Shown piece by piece: positions 24,728 to 25,422 of a stretch of 25,422 nt of DNA. Position 1 is the stretch's first letter, and each line of letters begins with the position of its first letter. Source of the DNA: CAUPWF01 sp964369755 (lineage in GTDB: Bacteria; Bacillota; Clostridia; Lachnospirales; Lachnospiraceae); contig CAYJFY010000035.1 of NCBI GenBank assembly GCA_964369755.1, forward strand, positions 1-25,422. Reading direction: 5' to 3'. Position numbers and translations under genes: made by a program. The notes below the pieces were generated by a model. The model did not search any database. It was not told the DNA's origin and saw only the letters and a list, made by a program, of their open reading frames with translations.

Positions 24728-24922
24728 TCAATCCCAATTTAATCGGTTGTGCTCAATTGTTTCGCCCTTTTCATATTTCTCTTTTGCTCTTTCAATATCA
24801 TTGATTTCTTCATCTAGACTAGTATCTTCTATTTTCAATCTCTTCGCCAACTCTAGAATCAATCTTTGATCTTCAACCGTTAACTTCTCTACAGCTTCCC
24901 TTATATCTTGAGCTAATGACAT
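24728..24922 (-). CDS. Small antitoxin-like protein (64 aa), function unknown
   Basis: A 64-residue acidic, helical protein. The first half (MSLAQDIREAVEKLTVEDQRLI) resembles short regulatory or antitoxin proteins. The C-terminus (IERAKEKYEKGETIEHNRLNWD) has the A-x-x-x-Y-x-x-G-E pattern often seen at antitoxin tails. No toxin gene adjoins it: the next gene on this strand is the decarboxylase, and the upstream side is a promoter region. AAGGAGG precedes the start, so expression is likely. The antitoxin idea is inference from composition and pattern. Confidence 0.7.
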   Translation of the reverse strand: MSLAQDIREAVEKLTVEDQRLILELAKRLKIEDTSLDEEINDIERAKEKYEKGETIEHNRLNWD

Positions 24923-25030
24923 ACCTGCCTCCTTATCAATTTAATCTATCATTTAACTTTGATTTCATACCATTATAAAGCATATCGCTGTATCTGTACA
25001 TATGTCTACATACTTTGAACATAAAAAAGA

Positions 25031-25060
25031 TAGTATAAGATTGCAATTAATGCTATACTA
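25031..25060. promoter_or_regulatory. Inverted repeat in the divergent intergenic region, possible operator
   Basis: TAGTATA (25031-25037) and TATACTA (25054-25060) are perfect inverted arms 16 bases apart, with a central TTGCAA palindrome near the middle. They lie between the divergent 64-residue gene and the Dabb gene, in an AT-rich stretch where such repeats can arise by chance. Confidence 0.3.
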
Positions 25061-25110
25061 CAAAATATAAAAACATTATCTTAAACTAATATAATACAAG
25101 GAGAAAACTT

Positions 25111-25410
25111 ATGGTAAAACACATTGTAGCATGGAAGATAAAAGATGAATATTCCAAGGAAGAGAAAGAAAACATTAAACAGAATATTAAAAACGAATTA
25201 GAGAATCTAAAAAATCTAATTCCAGAATTAGTGGAAATTAGTGTTACTACTGATTTGATGGCTAGTAGCACAGCCGACCTTATGTTAGATACACTCTTTA
25301 AAACAGAGGCTGATTTAAACATCTATCAAAAACATCCAGACCATCTAGCTGCAGCAGGATATATCCGCTCTGTAATTTCAGAACGTAGTTGCTTAGATTA
25401 CGAAGTATAA
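25111..25410 (+). CDS. Dabb (stress-responsive alpha/beta barrel) family protein
   Basis: A 99-residue ferredoxin-like dimeric alpha/beta-barrel protein. The opening MVKHIVAWKIKDEYSKEEKE, the IPELVEISV strand, and YQKHPDHLAAAGYIRSVISE with the conserved HPxH are typical of the Dabb family, ending in LDYEV. Family members are stress-induced or cyclase-like, but most bacterial ones have no proven role. The start at 25111 follows AAGGAG seven bases upstream. It is transcribed away from the 64-residue gene, and no neighbour gives a clue to function. Confidence 0.92.
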   Translation: MVKHIVAWKIKDEYSKEEKENIKQNIKNELENLKNLIPELVEISVTTDLMASSTADLMLDTLFKTEADLNIYQKHPDHLAAAGYIRSVISERSCLDYEV

Positions 25411-25422
25411 GGTTGTTTATGG

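Noticed and set aside
25090..25095. TATAAT just before the Dabb gene as a -10 element
   Set aside because: It is only a few bases from the ribosome site, so a transcript starting from it would begin inside or after AAGGAG; there is also no suitable -35.

Overview
The window looks like chromosomal DNA from a low-GC, anaerobic, spore-forming Firmicute, most likely a Clostridia member close to Lachnospiraceae. The reasons are sporulation genes (spoIIR and a SipL-like LysM/SPOCS protein), strong AGGAGG-type ribosome sites, a YesM/YesN two-component pair, and a Bacillus/Clostridium-type cluster holB-ricT-trmN6-rsmI. No tRNA, rRNA, CRISPR array or recognisable transposase was found.

Positions 1-6870, all on the minus strand, are a core block. 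In transcription order it holds a small lipoprotein-like PrcB_C-type protein, the SipL-like spore morphogenesis protein, ispE, a GntR/FCD regulator, spoIIR, a CvfB-like S1 protein, a conserved 77-residue protein and the N-terminal part of dnaE. The dnaE frame has an in-frame stop 55 bases from the window edge, although clearly homologous sequence continues beyond it. Positions 6929-8316 carry plsC and upp on the plus strand, overlapping by 13 bases.

Positions 8317-8739 have no convincing gene but hold two inverted-repeat elements. The first is a 175-base imperfect palindrome with perfect 16-base ends. The second is a 73-base stem-loop overlapping a possible 35-codon ORF. Both begin with the same octamer.

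Positions 8740-19082, minus strand, are the accessory region and the most interesting part. In transcription order they carry a YesM-type histidine kinase, a YesN-type response regulator, a terminator, and a promoter with three 19-base-spaced direct repeats. Then follow two paralogous substrate-binding lipoproteins, a terminator-like hairpin, two paralogous permeases, two paralogous ATPases and a cytoplasmic Cys-type sulfatase. Every ABC component is present as a diverged pair. The two ATPases appear to form one canonical and one degenerate ATP site. My reading is a two-component-regulated importer for a sulfate-ester-like small molecule that is desulfated inside the cell; the substrate is not known from sequence.

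Positions 19111-24922, minus strand, return to core genes: a 64-residue antitoxin-like protein, an Orn/Lys/Arg decarboxylase-family PLP enzyme, a guanylate-kinase-like protein with an atypical P-loop, holB, ricT, trmN6-like and rsmI. The order resembles the B. subtilis speA-tmk-holB-ricT-trmN6-rsmI region, with the kinase-like gene in the tmk position. A plus-strand Dabb-family protein closes the window at 25111-25410.
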